From positions 8,176,001 to 8,240,000 of the forward strand of contig JAYKKI010000087.1 in assembly GCA_039881145.1 (NCBI GenBank): 64,000 nucleotides of DNA, read 5' to 3'. This document shows, piece by piece, positions 47,661-59,794 of this stretch (position 1 is its first letter; every line of letters starts with the position of its first letter). Origin of the DNA: Druceiella hillmani (Eukaryota; Arthropoda; Insecta; Lepidoptera; Hepialidae). The position numbers were made by a program, and so were the translations under genes. The notes beneath the pieces were generated by a model. It was not told the DNA's origin, did not search any database, and saw only the letters and a list, made by a program, of their open reading frames with translations.

Positions 47661-50600
47661 GCGTAGGATGGACTTCATCATAAAGGCAAATCGAAGTTAA
47701 TCGTAACTTTGTTATAGATTGTCTTGTGTTAAATTTAAATTCACATGATGCATTTCTGCCAATTTAAAAACACGTGGAAACTTGAGGTTAATTACCTAAC
47801 GGGTTTCCAGAGAGTTAAATTTTTGTAATTTGAATTTGTTTTTCTTTTCATTTTCGTTATTATAAATGGTAAAGTCTGAGGATTTCCAGTGGTACACTTT
47901 AACGTATGAAAGTTTACAAATATATATGAAGACACACTATCGGTGGCAATTTTTGACCGATTTTGGTGGTCATTTTTTCTATCGATTGATTAATTACCAA
48001 AATATAAGCCAATTTATTTTCAACATAACTTGTCAAGTAGCTTAATTTCAGGAAAAAATATTCTACCACAATTCCTTTTATTCGTATTTGGTTACCATTC
48101 TTGGTTTCTGCTTTTTTGTGGATATTTTTACCCCTTCTCTCTGTTCTCTGTTATTTTGAACTTTTTAATATATGACAAAAGACGCAATTCGATGCTACGT
48201 TTTTCTTGCTTGAGTATTATTTTTAATTAAATAAATTAAACTAATAAAATTACATAGACATACGAGTGAGAGAAAAATATATTTAACATATAAATAATAT
48301 AAATGAAAGAAAAAAATATGATGCGATCTCTATTCATTCCACCAGTGACTTCTTACTCTTTTAACAAAATCACTGTAGCTACTAATGATACTCTCCAGCA
48401 TTGAGTGGGTGGCAATTACCTGACGTATGGGAAATATAAGTAAAAAAAACGTTACGTATTACGTTGTTGTATTGCTGAAACACTGATGATTATTCATGAA
48501 ATTGACCATTGAATTAATTAAATGTGTAAAACATCAAGCAGTGAAAGAGTAAAATAAATAAATAAATAAATAAAACTTTAAATTATATTACGTAGATAAA
48601 ACCCTGTTCTCCATTTAGAACCAAAAGAAGTTTCGCGTAGGTAAAAGCTTTGTATCGACCCGATTAAATGTAGGTCAAGTTCGGACTTGAGTTCTACTAA
48701 CGATGAACGAAAATTCGTGTATTTATCGAAATAAATGAAAGTTCTTAATAAAATTTAAACTTAACTAGAATAACATCTGGGGAATGGAGGAAAGCCATAC
48801 GTATGATAGATACCTGGTCACTTTTTTTGCGGCTGGTTCAATCTTGCAATAAACTTGTCGCAAGTTTTTCTTTTCACGTGAGTGTATTATTATGTTTAAT
48901 GTTGTATACTCAGAAAGTTCGAGTGTTGCAAAGTTTTAATTAATTGCATAGAAAATTGTACGACTATATGCTTTGACCCTGATGTCTTCATTGTCGTTGA
49001 ACAAAGTAAGGACAAGTTTATAATGCATGATAACAGCTCACCCTTCCATATTAACTCGAGAATTGCATGCAGACTTTAGAGCCCAAAAATAAGCTTGCAG
49101 ACGTAATTTGCTATTGTGCCAATATTGATTTCATTAAAAGCAAATTTTTTTTTAGATATAATGTGTAATTAGTTTTAGGGCGTAATTTATTATGCTTGCG
49201 CAATTTGTACAGGATTATGTAAAATAGGTTGAGCGAATTTTTGTAATATCTGTATATACAAGAAAATACAAAGTAATTTTTAAGAAAACGTATACATATT
49301 CCAGTTAAAAAATCTAAAGCTTACAAAGAGTAAATGTGTGGGTTTTCCAAGTGCAAATTCGAAAGATGAGATAATAAATTTTTCCGAAGCTAACATGTTC
49401 CCCGTATTATAAACCCGAGATGAAAATTTAAAAATATACAATCCCAAGAAAATGGTTTCGTATATTTATTATTATAATTTAAAAATATTATTAAGGCTAC
49501 TGGCCTGATATCACATTTCATTTTCTTTCACCCCTTTTAAGATTTGAACATGAAACTCTTTTTCTAGTGTCGACTACATCGTGAAAGGAATATATTTTGC
49601 CAATATCATTCCTTGAGATAGAGGTTCGAGTTAATTTCTCATCACCCAAATCTTTTGGTTTTTATATTCCGATCACCAAGAGTTGAAGCAGAATCTTTAG
49701 AAAACTTTTAGTGGTGAGTTTTGACACAATACATCTTATGAAATAAAATATTTTTGTTATTTTGTGCGTATAATTATTCATTTGAATCGAGATAATTTAG
49801 ACTCATTCAGTCTAAATGTTCGGTTTTAAGTAGTACATGATTGGAGCTTTCTAAAAAAAAACTTTGAAACCAAACGTGCTATTTAAAAACCTTATAGTTT
49901 TCTAGATCGCAAATTTAATTTTTCATCAGTGTCATATCTGACCCTAATATAATAATAAACAGTTTAAAAAATAATACATTTTGTCACCTTTGCTTATTCA
50001 AAGAACATCTTAAATATGTTTATATTTATTACAGCCAATGGTTAAATAATTGTTTGTAGTTACTAAAATACAAAAATAATGTCCCCTCAAATTAATTTTC
50101 TTATAATTAACAAATATGAGATTGTTTCGATGCAGATAATCAATCGAATTATTCGATTGAATTTTACGAATTGAGTCATTCAGTTAATTCACTAATAGTT
50201 TTGGGAGGAAAAAAATTACTCTATATACAAAGATTTTCAACATTAACCACTAAAGTCTAATAATGAAGGAAGAAATTAAAGTAATAATTTAATTAATTCC
50301 ATTTGAAAATAGGTTAGGGAAGTACCGATACAAGAAAAACTGTAACGGGCCTAAGAATAACCTAATTAAAATAAGTAGGTATTTAAACAGATTCTGATTA
50401 TAGTATTTTATGTTATGTGTATTACCTACCTATATGTTTTGTCAAAGGCTTATTATTCTATATTTTCTAATATTTTAATATTCTCTTTGTTTAGAATTTG
50501 CCCAAGGATGGCGCAATATAATCGTCTTTGGAATTAGAAAAATTTTCACATTTACCATAATTTATAAAATGTCCTAAAAATACCAACAAATATTTCAAAC

Positions 50601-51308
50601 ACTAACGCAATTATTTAAATATATTGAGCAAAATGTTATACTATTATTACAGGACTGTCGTAGTTGAGATGGTGAACAATCGCATTTATCAATAATAATA
50701 TTAAAAATAATATGCTAAGAACCCTCAATAAAACCGTTGCATATTTATTTCATAGATTAATATTTAATTTACAATTAAATTGCGAGAGAAAACGAGATTG
50801 CTAATTTCTAGCTTAATCGTAAAATTAATGTTTAAAGGTAATTGACTGAACGAATTTTGAACTGATCCGATTCTTTCAGATTCTAGCCTACACTTTAGAT
50901 ATATTTTGTATTATTATATTTATATCTCGGTAATATGGAAATAAAAAGTAATGTAAAATTAAACCAGCTTATATACTTAAGACAATATTATTGTTTTATT
51001 TTATATCATATTTAATAATATGAGTAAATAAAATTAATATGTAAATATATTCGTACTTATCATAAACCTGTTTTTATTGTTTATTTTTCTTATTGTAAAT
51101 ATGAATAAAATAGTAATGAACATGGCATAATGAATATATCACTCCACTATAAAACACTATCCTTCTACTGCTAAAAATATACTTAAAAATATTTATTTAA
51201 AGTTATGTCCATTTTAATTCTTTAATATTCGTATAGAAATGTATTTATTTTTGATGTAAAAATGTAAATAAATCATAATAGTTGAACGAATTTGTGGTAG
51301 CCTTTATA
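47661..51308. other. AT-rich spacer, no gene seen
   Basis: Contains an (AAAT)n run at 48551-48575 and a 21-bp palindrome at 50140-50160 (TCAATCGAAT, T, complement). Other frames, such as 48030-48230, have no motif. Confidence 0.5.
48551..48575. repeat. (AAAT)n microsatellite
   Basis: About six AAAT units. Confidence 0.95.
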
Positions 51309-51350
51309 GTTTATTATTGGCGGTGTCTATTGACATCGCCAGTAATAAAC
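51309..51350. repeat. Hairpin, 19-bp arms with two mismatches, 4-nt loop
   Basis: GTTTATTATTGGCGGTGTC (51309-51327), TATT, then GACATCGCCAGTAATAAAC (51332-51350). Seventeen of 19 positions pair. No gene borders it. Confidence 0.85.
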
Positions 51351-51817
51351 CAATAATAAAAAATAATTATGGTGTATGAAAAACTATTGTCCATAATACG
51401 GCCAAAAAAGCGGTCAATGAGCTGTATAATCAATAAGTATTACATATTCCTCGCCGTATTGGCTCCATTCCAATGACAACTAAAATGAAATTAATTTCAC
51501 ATTTACAAAAAAAATTATTTAACATAAAACCACTATGCTAATAGAGGCCATTAAACTAATTTAACAGCACTGTTTATTGAGTACAATGTCCCAAAAGGAA
51601 TAGACAAAAATTAACACATGAGTCTGTATATAAGAATATGCGTTTGCACATCGTTTGTACCTAAAATGGTCAGATTCCTAAAGGGCAAAATTCGCACTAG
51701 ATTTTAAATTAATGTCCATTATAATAATCTAAAATATTTTAAATCTATAAGCGATATAATGATCAATTTATATTCCGTATTAGGTTATATATAAAATATA
51801 CTTGCATATATTTCAAT
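51351..51817. other. AT-rich spacer
   Basis: Nothing recognised. Confidence 0.5.
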
Positions 51818-51925
51818 ACATTGTTATTCCTTGTCATAAATTCTATGGATGTCATAAAGAGTTTGAGAGAAATATACATTGTTATTCTTTGTCGTAAATG
51901 CTATGGATGTCATAAAGAGTTTAAG
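51818..51925. repeat. Tandem duplication, period 58 bp
   Basis: ACATTGTTATTCCTTGTCAT (51818) and ACATTGTTATTCTTTGTCGT (51876) start two copies that share CTATGGATGTCATAAAGAGT. Few differences, so recent. Confidence 0.9.
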
Positions 51926-51936
51926 AGTGGATTAGA

Positions 51937-52280
51937 GGTATCTTTGATTCAGATAAATACAATGTTATTAATTAATTAGAATTATGATATTCGTAAGACA
52001 GTTTCATAAATTCATTAGCAGGCGTTTAACCTCCTTCATCTTACTTCACATGGATTAGCGTTAAGTAGAAGTTATTCCGGGATTCAGGTATATTATTATA
52101 AAGAGGTATATTTGATGCAAAACAGTATACTGTGAGTAATTAATTATAATTATGATATTCGTAAGAGAGTTTGATAAATTCATAAGCTAATACTTAATCC
52201 TCTCTCATTCAGCTTTGCATAGATTAGCGCAGATTTGGAATTATTTCAGGAATCAGTGATGTATTATGAATGTCAGTCTG
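51937..52280. repeat. Tandem duplication, period about 168 bp
   Basis: Two diverged copies begin at 51937 and 52105 (GGTATCTTTGAT and GGTATATTTGAT). Both include AATTATGATATTCGTAAGA followed by AGTTT.ATAAATTCAT, and a GATTAGCG segment about 60 bp later. The length is close to one nucleosome repeat, like many satellites. Confidence 0.8.
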
Positions 52281-54872
52281 ATATTTGTTATTTAAAGCGT
52301 ACTATTTATTAGTCCTTATTTAGTTGTTTATATACCAAACTTATTCTCTATATAATTATCGTTGCTTGGTTCGTGTTTATTCTATTTTTAAAGGAAAGTT
52401 ATATATTATTATCTATTTTGTCGTTTTCAGTTGATTATTTTTTGCGTATTTACTTGTATGTATTCTAGTATCTAAATCAGTGAACTGATCTTGCAGTTTG
52501 GAAATATTTTGTCTGAACATTTATGGTACACAGAAAAATAATTTAAAATTTCCAAAAATGTTCGTCAAATAATTGACATGGTTAGTAGTTTATAAACCAG
52601 GAAACATGGCCTAACTTGTTACCGCGGAGAAATATCAGATTAGGGTGCATCCCACATAAAGCCTAAGTTACGAATGCACGTAATAGAAAAGGCTGAAAAC
52701 AAAGCATGGAAACTGGAGATGAAAAAACGTCTTTATGCAACCAGCTCTGTATTAGTACTGGTCTTACGAAACATAGGTGACTTAATCTAAGGTTTCTTTA
52801 CATTGTTTTATGTTTGCATTACAACGAAGGGCAATAGTTACTAACATATGTTTATATATGTACCATATAAGTGTAGTTATCACGCGCGTTCGTACAGGGA
52901 AGGCGAGAGAAGGCGCGCGGTGCGTGATGCTGCTTCATGGAAATTAATGGTCAGAAAAACTTAGGTAATAAAATAAAATCATAAAATACAAATGTGCTTT
53001 TACAAAAAAAACCTACAGAATAGTGGGCGTTTTTTTTTGAGAAAATATGTATGTAGTTTTACTAGCTATTCAATTAAATTTGTAATAGAAATTTCTCGTT
53101 AGTAAACAGACATAGCGTAAATTTTATTATGCGTATTGCTTTATTATGCAACCTTTTACATTTATTGCGAGGCAGGGTTATTCTTAATCGTTTCATTAAT
53201 TTTTTTATCGCTTACTTTATTCCCCACAGGATACCATTTTTGTTATGTTATATTGCTGTTTTATTTAAAGTAAATACAAAAATAGAGAGAAAACATTTTC
53301 AGTTCAACTTTAAAGTACATTTTAAAAAGTGTTTTAAGGTGGAAGAGTTATCCAGCTTCACCAAAAGTTTAATATTTTTTAAAGTAAAATGTTTTTATAC
53401 TTAATAACAAAACATCGAGAGCTAATCGATAAATTAGTTACAACCCGTCGGTCTTTGTAAATAATTTCGGAAGTGTTGGCAGTCAACTTTTAATGTAAGT
53501 GTACAAGAAGAACGAATTTAAGGAGACATTTTTGATATTTTTTACAAATGGCTTATATTTCTCCTGTCTATATTTTGCGAGATATTGAAAGGTCAAGTTA
53601 GACTTAAAATGGAATTCGTGAATGTATTTCATGCCCGCTACAGGCAGGCATCAACTTACAATTTTATTTTTCATTAACGGACGTAAAGTAGCTTGCGGCG
53701 ATGTGATATAGGCAAGACGACTTCATTCTATAGCGTATGAGCTGTGGCACTGCCCAGGTCTGATATGGCCGACGGCGCTCGAGTGTTATCGTTGACACTC
53801 AAAGCGAAAGGATAGAAGTAAAGGTCCTTCGTATGTTTGCAGACCTTCGGCTTTATTTGGATGTGCTCTTTTTACGGAAATGGAATGATATTTGTCATAA
53901 AAAATATTTCTCTACTCATAGACTCAGTGAACGACATAACAAGTTTCATGTATAAAGGGTAATAAGTCTCCGAAAACAACATCATTTGTCTTTTCCAGGC
54001 TACAACTTCTCTAAGAAACACAATTAAAGAAAACTATTCATCTTCTTAGTTAGTATGATCACACATATGAAGTATAATGGTCACAACTTCAATTAACTAT
54101 TGAATATGAATTTATAATTAGGCATAATTCGTCTTCTACTAAAAATATTTACCTACCAATCAGCCTATGTTGAATAAACGCTAATCTTACACCCAATGTA
54201 CTTATAATTAATGATCTCGGCATCAAAGTGGTACGGACGGGAATAAAAATTAAATAAATACGTGGGTGTATACGTGTATGCACGTAAGAATATATATCTA
54301 TTTTTGTTTGTATGTGTGTGCATGTACCCCATCTACATACATGTTTTTAATAGGATGAGTAAATATTTATTGCAGAACCCATATATTTTTGAAAGTAGTC
54401 AAAAACACAGTAATGAAATTTGCTAGGAAATATAGGTATGTCCATATTCAAATCCCAGGCTTTGCGCGTCGAAGGACAAATTTTATACCTTCAGAGGTGT
54501 TTTTCGAACTAGAGTGAAATATATATTGCTAACTTACTGAATCCAAATACTAGACGGATATCACATTCAATTATATTTTTAGATGTTATAGAAAAAATAA
54601 TCATTAATATTAAAAGAATCGGAGTTCCGAAGAAGTTGAAGAAATAGGTTAATCGTAATTTTATTTTTAAAATATATTTTGTAATTGCTACGCCATTTTT
54701 GTCGATGTATACTTACAATATTAGTAGCATATTATTTTTTATATTAGTTTGAGTACATATGGAGGTTAAATTTAATCAATATTTTAACTAAAAATAACAC
54801 TAAGAACTAGTTTTTATGGAAGCGTACACGCACATGCACGTAAGCGTACAAATATTCATACAAGCACTTCCA
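52281..54872. other. Spacer, no gene seen
   Basis: GC-richer patches at 52880-52930 (CGCGCGTTCGTACAGGGAAG) and 53640-53840 (TGGCCGACGGCGCTCGAGTG) were read in all frames with no recognisable protein. The 91-codon plus frame 53129-53404 is lysine- and phenylalanine-rich and probably chance. Confidence 0.4.
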
Positions 54873-54891
54873 TGCACACACACACAAACAT
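54873..54891. repeat. Short (CA)n microsatellite
   Basis: GCACACACACACAAACA within a longer purine-pyrimidine alternating region just outside the Harbinger left end. Confidence 0.85.
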
Positions 54892-54933
54892 ACATTTCTG
54901 TGTGAGTGTGTGGGTAAATTTATACTCATTTAC

Positions 54934-55065
54934 GGCCGGTTTTTTCATTGACAGTAACAGCTAAAGTAACGTAAGAAAGTAAAAGTCACAGTCAAACTTG
55001 TTTCTTCAACTTTATTACTTTTACTTTTCCTCTAACTTTTGCCGCTAACCTTTACATTGTTACGG
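54934..55065 (+). repeat. Left terminal inverted repeat of the Harbinger element
   Basis: The outer 13 bp GGCCGGTTTTTTC pair with the right end with one mismatch; similarity continues in blocks inward to about 55010. Confidence 0.75.
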
Positions 55066-55122
55066 TGCTCTAATTGTAAAAGTTTAGGGGACGTCTGTCA
55101 AAATTTTGTAGGTTATTTCGAA

Positions 55123-56673
55123 ATGTCTCTAAGATCTACGAGCGAAAGTTCAACAGATAGTTCTTCAGATGATGAATTAATTGTTAATTATATAACATAT
55201 AGACGTAAAAACTTCAATATCCGCAGAAATCACTATTTGTTGACAGATTCTGAATTTTTATTTCGTTACAGAATGTCTAAATAGTGTGTCAATTTTCTTA
55301 GTGAATCGTTACAAAATCGATTAGCAACTGTTACTACAAAGTAAGTTTTAGTATATTTGTGTCAATAATTGAGCTGTTATTTAGTATTATTTAAAACCAT
55401 CTAATCAAGTTGTTTCAACAAATTTGTTTCAGGAATAAGGCTCTTTCTGTACAAGAACAACTTTTGTTGGCTTTACGTTTTTATGCACCAGGATCAAGGC
55501 AACAAGTTGTTGGATATATTTCTGGTGTACATAAAAGTACAGTGTGCAAATGTATATTTAAAGTCTCGTCTTGAATAGCAATTCTAGCAGAATTTCATAT
55601 ACATATGCCAGGAACTAGCGAGGAAATGGCAAACATTTCTCACCAATTTTATAATATAGCCCAGTTTCCAAAAGTAATTAGCACTATAGACTGTACACAT
55701 ATAGCAATACTATCACCAGGTAATGTAATAAATAATTATGTTTTTACTACAAGTAGATATTTAACTTTTCGACACTAACGGTTTATATGTTGATCATCTA
55801 TCTAGCACCGACAACAAGTATATACTTTATGCATGACATCAAAGCATTTTAAATTACATTTAAATAAAATGTGAAACATTCTTTTCATTTTAGAATTTTG
55901 CTTTCCTCCCTTAGGTAACTCTATTCTCCTTTTCTAAGTTTTAAACAAAAAATTTCCAAAAACTTGAAAAATTACAATAAAAGTTCACTCTGGTAAGATA
56001 AATGTTGGTGTTTGTGTGGAGCCGCGGCCAATTCAACTTGGCAGTAAAGAGGTTGAATATTAGGGGAATAACTATGACTTTCGAAATTAATTTTATATTC
56101 CTTTTAGGCGGCGAAAGAGCTGAATTGTATTGAAATAGAAAAGGTATATTTTCCTACAATGTACAAACAATATGTGATGCAAAACTGAAGATTAGAAATA
56201 AAGTTTGTCGTTGGCCTGGCGGATCACACGACAGCACTATTTTTAACAATAGCAATGTTAAAGAGAAATTTGAACGAGGTCAGTATAGTGACTATGTTCT
56301 TTTAGAGGATTCTGGATACCCAGCTGAAAGATATTTGTTAACACCTGTCAGAAATCCAGAGACTCCTGGTGAAATATTATATAACGCACGTCACATAAAA
56401 ACGAGAAACACAGTAGAGCGATCCTATGGAGTGTGGAAACGTCAGTTTCCATGTATAGGTACGAAGTTACGCTTGAAACAAAATAGAATAGAGGCAATTG
56501 TTGTGGCAACTGCTATATTACATAATATATGCCGCCAAAGAAATGATCGTGAGCCTGATTTGCTTTCTCCTTTAGTAATTAGAAACAATGAGAGTCATGT
56601 ACCAATATCTATAAACAATAGCAATGGGCAAGCTGTTATAAATAATTTAATTCACACCTATTTTAACGGGTAA
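55123..56673 (+). pseudogene. Harbinger transposase (HARBI1-like), three exons, three stops
   Basis: A plausible start is ATG at 55123 (MSLRSTSESSTDSSSDDE). Exons are 55123-55340, 55433-55719 and 56108-56673, inferred from GT-AG borders: AAA|GTAAGT...TTTCAG|GAA and CCAG|GTAATG...TTTTAG|GCGG. Across both junctions the reading frame continues. Motifs are LLLALRFYAPGSRQQVVG (helix-turn-helix entry), STIDCTHIAI (catalytic Asp, codon 55689-55691), WPGGSHDSTIFNNS (second Asp, 56230-56232) and RNTVERSYGVWKRQFPCIG (Glu, 56416-56418), making a DDE_4-type nuclease. The stops are TAG 55282, TGA 55572 and TGA 56131. The last 113 codons are intact. Confidence 0.92.
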
Positions 56674-57096
56674 CCAGTAGATTAAAAAATAATAAAGTAA
56701 ATATGATACTAATGTACATATTTACACGTCAATCATTGTGTTATATGAAATGGAATAAACTCATCATTAAATATTGACAATTACAAATTTATTAATTTTA
56801 AAAGATAATGATTAATATGATACCCAAATAGCAATATGATTATTATATTTCCAATTACAAAGAAATTATAATGTGCAAATGAAACTTTTCAATCATTGTT
56901 ATATTATATGCCTTGTGATAAAATCATAAATACATATTTATTCATTTTCAGATTAGCTGCAAATGGAAATGAGATATAAATACTTGCTAATTTTAAAATC
57001 ATTGTCCAAAATAAAAATGAAAATAAAACAAATATAAATATAATCTATGTTTTTCTTATTTTCTAAGTCTCTAATTTATAATTTCAATTTATAAAG

Positions 57097-57793
57097 TTAT
57101 AATTCGTGCAATTCCTGTTTCCTCCTTTCATCATTTTTTGAATTGTCTATCTCTACTCCAACTTTCTCTTTTAATTTTGTTAATTCATTGTTTTCGTCCC
57201 TTTTTAATTTGAGAAATTCCTTTTTTGTCTCTGTTAGTTCCAAAAAAGACTGTCTCGTTTCTTGGGGAGTGGCAAATGGGAGACATTTCCTAATTTTTGT
57301 TTTAGGAGTCTCGTCAGAAAGTGGCTGACTTTTTTGCTGCTCTGAAGTCGCTGGCATGTCAAGGACTTCAATGATTACATGTTCAGACTGCACATCATCT
57401 TAAGGAGTGTCGCCATCATATTGGGATTCCAGTCCTGAAGCCGATTCCTTCAAGATTCCAGTCACCTATTCATTAGTGTCCGACATTGGTGGTGGAGGTG
57501 GGCCTCCACCAGTGAGACGACGTGCTCGGTTTATTTTACCGGACTCTTGTCTTGCAATTTTCTTCATATACTCCTATTTGCACTTCAATTGCTATATGCT
57601 TCTAAGGGAACCGGTCTGGGCGTTAAATTCATTTGTGATGAGCGCCCAGGTCTTATCTTTTTGCTTGATTGCAGTGCGGTTGATTTTTTTGTTCAATACA
57701 ATTTTGGAATACTTTCCAATCAATTCCTTTAATTTGTTTATTGCAGTGACGGAAAAATTAGAAGTCCTTTCACTGTAAAACGAATAAAACAAA
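57097..57793 (-). pseudogene. Harbinger Myb/SANT-like DNA-binding protein gene, broken
   Basis: The frame opens at about 57793 and reads YSERTSNFSVTAINKLKELI, then KTWALITNEFNAQTGSLRS, then QLK, then MKKIARQESGKINRAR and TGGGPPPPP. This is the Myb/SANT/MADF-like fold plus the glycine-proline stretch found in the second protein of Harbinger elements. The C-terminal part (57393-57097) is charged, with LTETKKEFLKLKRDENNELTK, likely a coiled coil. Four stops interrupt one continuous frame: TAG 57594-57592, TAG 57576-57574, TAG 57468-57466 and TAA 57402-57400. In this superfamily it helps the transposase reach the nucleus and bind the ends. A CAG just before YSER may be a splice acceptor. Confidence 0.88.
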
Positions 57794-58499
57794 TTATTAC
57801 TATTTTGATATTATGCTATTTTTCCGATGAAGTATTTATATGCATGTAAAATATAAACCGCGGGGATTTTACCATACTACTTGAAATACTTTAATAATGT
57901 TATTTTGCATTTAAATCAAGTTGTCTGCTTTAGTTACTCGTAGGCATTAGTACAATTCTAGTGGGAGCATTGGTTGAAAAAGAACATGGTATTTTATATA
58001 GCAAGTTATACACCTGTTTGATTTAAGTGCTTTACACGTGTGGCATGTTGATATAAGCCAGTGACTTTCAAGATATAAATATATATTGGCATTTTTTGAC
58101 TTACGTGCAATATCTATGACTTTCTGTCTGATAAAAATAATATTAATAAGTAGATATTAAGGAGATATTCTATACATTTTTATTCAAAACACGTAGTAAC
58201 TTTGCGGATAATGGATAATTACATGTATATATTAGTATTATTTAAAAAAATAACATTGCCAACTTACCTTGGGGGTAGCACTACGTCCATACTATTGTCA
58301 ATTATTTCCGAAAAATGTATTTTGGGATAATTAAAAGAAAACAGATAAACAAGAAACTACAAACGTAAACGTTGTCAGTTAATTGATATGTAATTGAAGG
58401 ATTGGTTAGGTTGCTTGGCCGAAAATATTGTAATGTTTCTTACGGAAAATAAAATCCTGACAGCTTATGGGGGAAACTTAGCCATATTTACACTGGCAA

Positions 58500-58622
58500 T
58501 CCCATTGACTCTTACTTTAACTAATGGATCGATGAAGAAACTTATTTAGTTGTAACTGTCAAAGTCGCGGTAAAAGTGTTAACTTTAACTGGTTCCTTTT
58601 ATTACTCACGAAGAAACCGGCC
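58500..58622 (-). repeat. Right terminal inverted repeat of the Harbinger element
   Basis: Ends GAAGAAACCGGCC at 58622. Inward, an AACTTTAACTGGTT block and a GAAACTTATTTAGTTG block mirror the left end. Confidence 0.75.
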
Positions 58623-59237
58623 ATCAGAGGTAATGTTAATGTAACAATGCAAGGAAAAATATGAAATCATTTTCGATTTCAAACTTGCTTAGGAAGTGGT
58701 TGTTAGTACCAAATAATACAGTTCGTTATACGAAGTAACGGGCAAGATTGAAAATGGATCAATTTTCTTGTAAAATGGGGAAGAATAAATGCACATGGAT
58801 TTTAGGGGAGAAGTAATGTTATGCAATTTAATTAATAGGTTTTGGACAGTATATTTCTATATTAAATTTAAAGATTAATATATTTTATTAGGAAAGTTCT
58901 TCGACTAATCCTTGTCCTAGAGAATATTATGCTAAAGGAACATATATTTTTGAAAATTAATTTATTGAGCCCAAATATATACAAATAAGATATTATTACG
59001 CCTTTTTCGCCGTATCTGTTTTTTATATAAGATCTTTTTTCATATTCGGAACAATCAAAATCAATTTATTGTCCAACAACAAAACAAGTTATTTCATAAA
59101 CAGGAGCACACACGAGAGCCAACTCGAACTCTCAAACGACAAAAATACAGTATGAATAACAGTTTTAGTTTATGTACGCAGTTTACATAGTCTGAGGCCT
59201 ACCTTACGTAACTGCCAATATTTTACCACGTTCAGCT
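58623..59237. other. AT-rich spacer
   Basis: Nothing recognised between the Harbinger end and the short tandem repeat. Confidence 0.5.
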
Positions 59238-59380
59238 TTCTTCATACCAAGCCAAATCATTGAAAAATAAATTCTGCGTACTTCTTACAAAGTCGAATTA
59301 TTGAAAAGATGTACTGCTTACTTCCTGCCAAGTCGCATTACTGACAAATATGTTCTGCATACTTCTTACCAAGTCGAATA
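59238..59380. repeat. Tandem repeat, period 40-43 bp, about 3.5 units
   Basis: Units begin CTTCATACCAAGCCAAATC (59238), CTTCTTACAAAGTCGAATT (59281), CTTCCTGCCAAGTCGCATT (59321) and CTTCTTACCAAGTCGAATA (59362), each continuing with an 'ATTGA.AAATR..TCTGC.TA' pattern. Confidence 0.85.
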
Positions 59381-59404
59381 CTTTTAGTCCAGGAATAATA
59401 ATTA

Positions 59405-59470
59405 GACAGCGCCGACAATGCTTTGACGGCATAGCCGGCGTTATCCCATTGCCGGCGGCGCACTTTCGGA
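59405..59470. repeat. GC-rich imperfect hairpin
   Basis: GCGCCGACAATG (59409-59420) and CATTGCCGGCGGCGC (59448-59462) are inverted with a 3-base gap and one mismatch; between them are further GCCGGC motifs. It lies about 350 bp beyond the C-terminal end of the Transib relic and might hold that element's end, as Transib ends and target sites are GC-rich. This is not demonstrated. Confidence 0.4.
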
Positions 59471-59794
59471 TTGTTAATCTAGCAGCCCTAATATATTTTT
59501 TGACTATTTTAGTTAAAGTTACAAAAAGTATAACTTATTTGCGTTATATTATAGTACAATTAATCGTTGGTCTGCTAATGAAAAATTAAAGTTTTCAATT
59601 TCAATTATTATGATGATAAAAAAGAAATAATTATAATAAAAACTGTATTATAATATTTGCTATAAAATATTTGCTCGTCTTATTATAATTACGAAAATAT
59701 TGATTCGTCCTTCTTTTTTTACTTTGCTCTCCACATATTAAAAGACTAACCTGTGGTGATAAGCTACATTTTTTTATCGTTTGTTACGAAGACT
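59471..59794. other. Spacer, possibly the 3' part of the Transib relic
   Basis: AT-rich; the frame 59350-59589 on plus has no motif. Confidence 0.4.

Larger units (their letters stand above)
54934..58622. mobile_element. PIF/Harbinger transposon, two genes, decayed
   Basis: The left end starts GGCCGGTTTTTTC at 54934; the right end, in reverse complement, starts GGCCGGTTTCTTC (58622-58610). Inside these, both ends share further diverged sequence such as AGTTAAAGT / AGCTAAAGTAAC and ACTTGTTTCTTC / TAAGTTTCTTC, so the inverted repeats extend imperfectly for about 100 bp. A transposase (plus) and a Myb/SANT-like gene (minus) converge inside, the standard two-gene arrangement of this superfamily. 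The expected 3-bp target duplication is not intact. At 3.69 kb the element is full-length but both genes carry premature stops. Confidence 0.9.

Noticed and set aside
49615..49645. GGTTCGAGTT as a tRNA B box
   Set aside because: No A box or cloverleaf can be drawn in the surrounding 80 bases.
57143..57778. Plus-strand frames of 61-123 codons in the Harbinger element
   Set aside because: Antisense to the Myb/SANT-like gene, which has the recognisable motifs.
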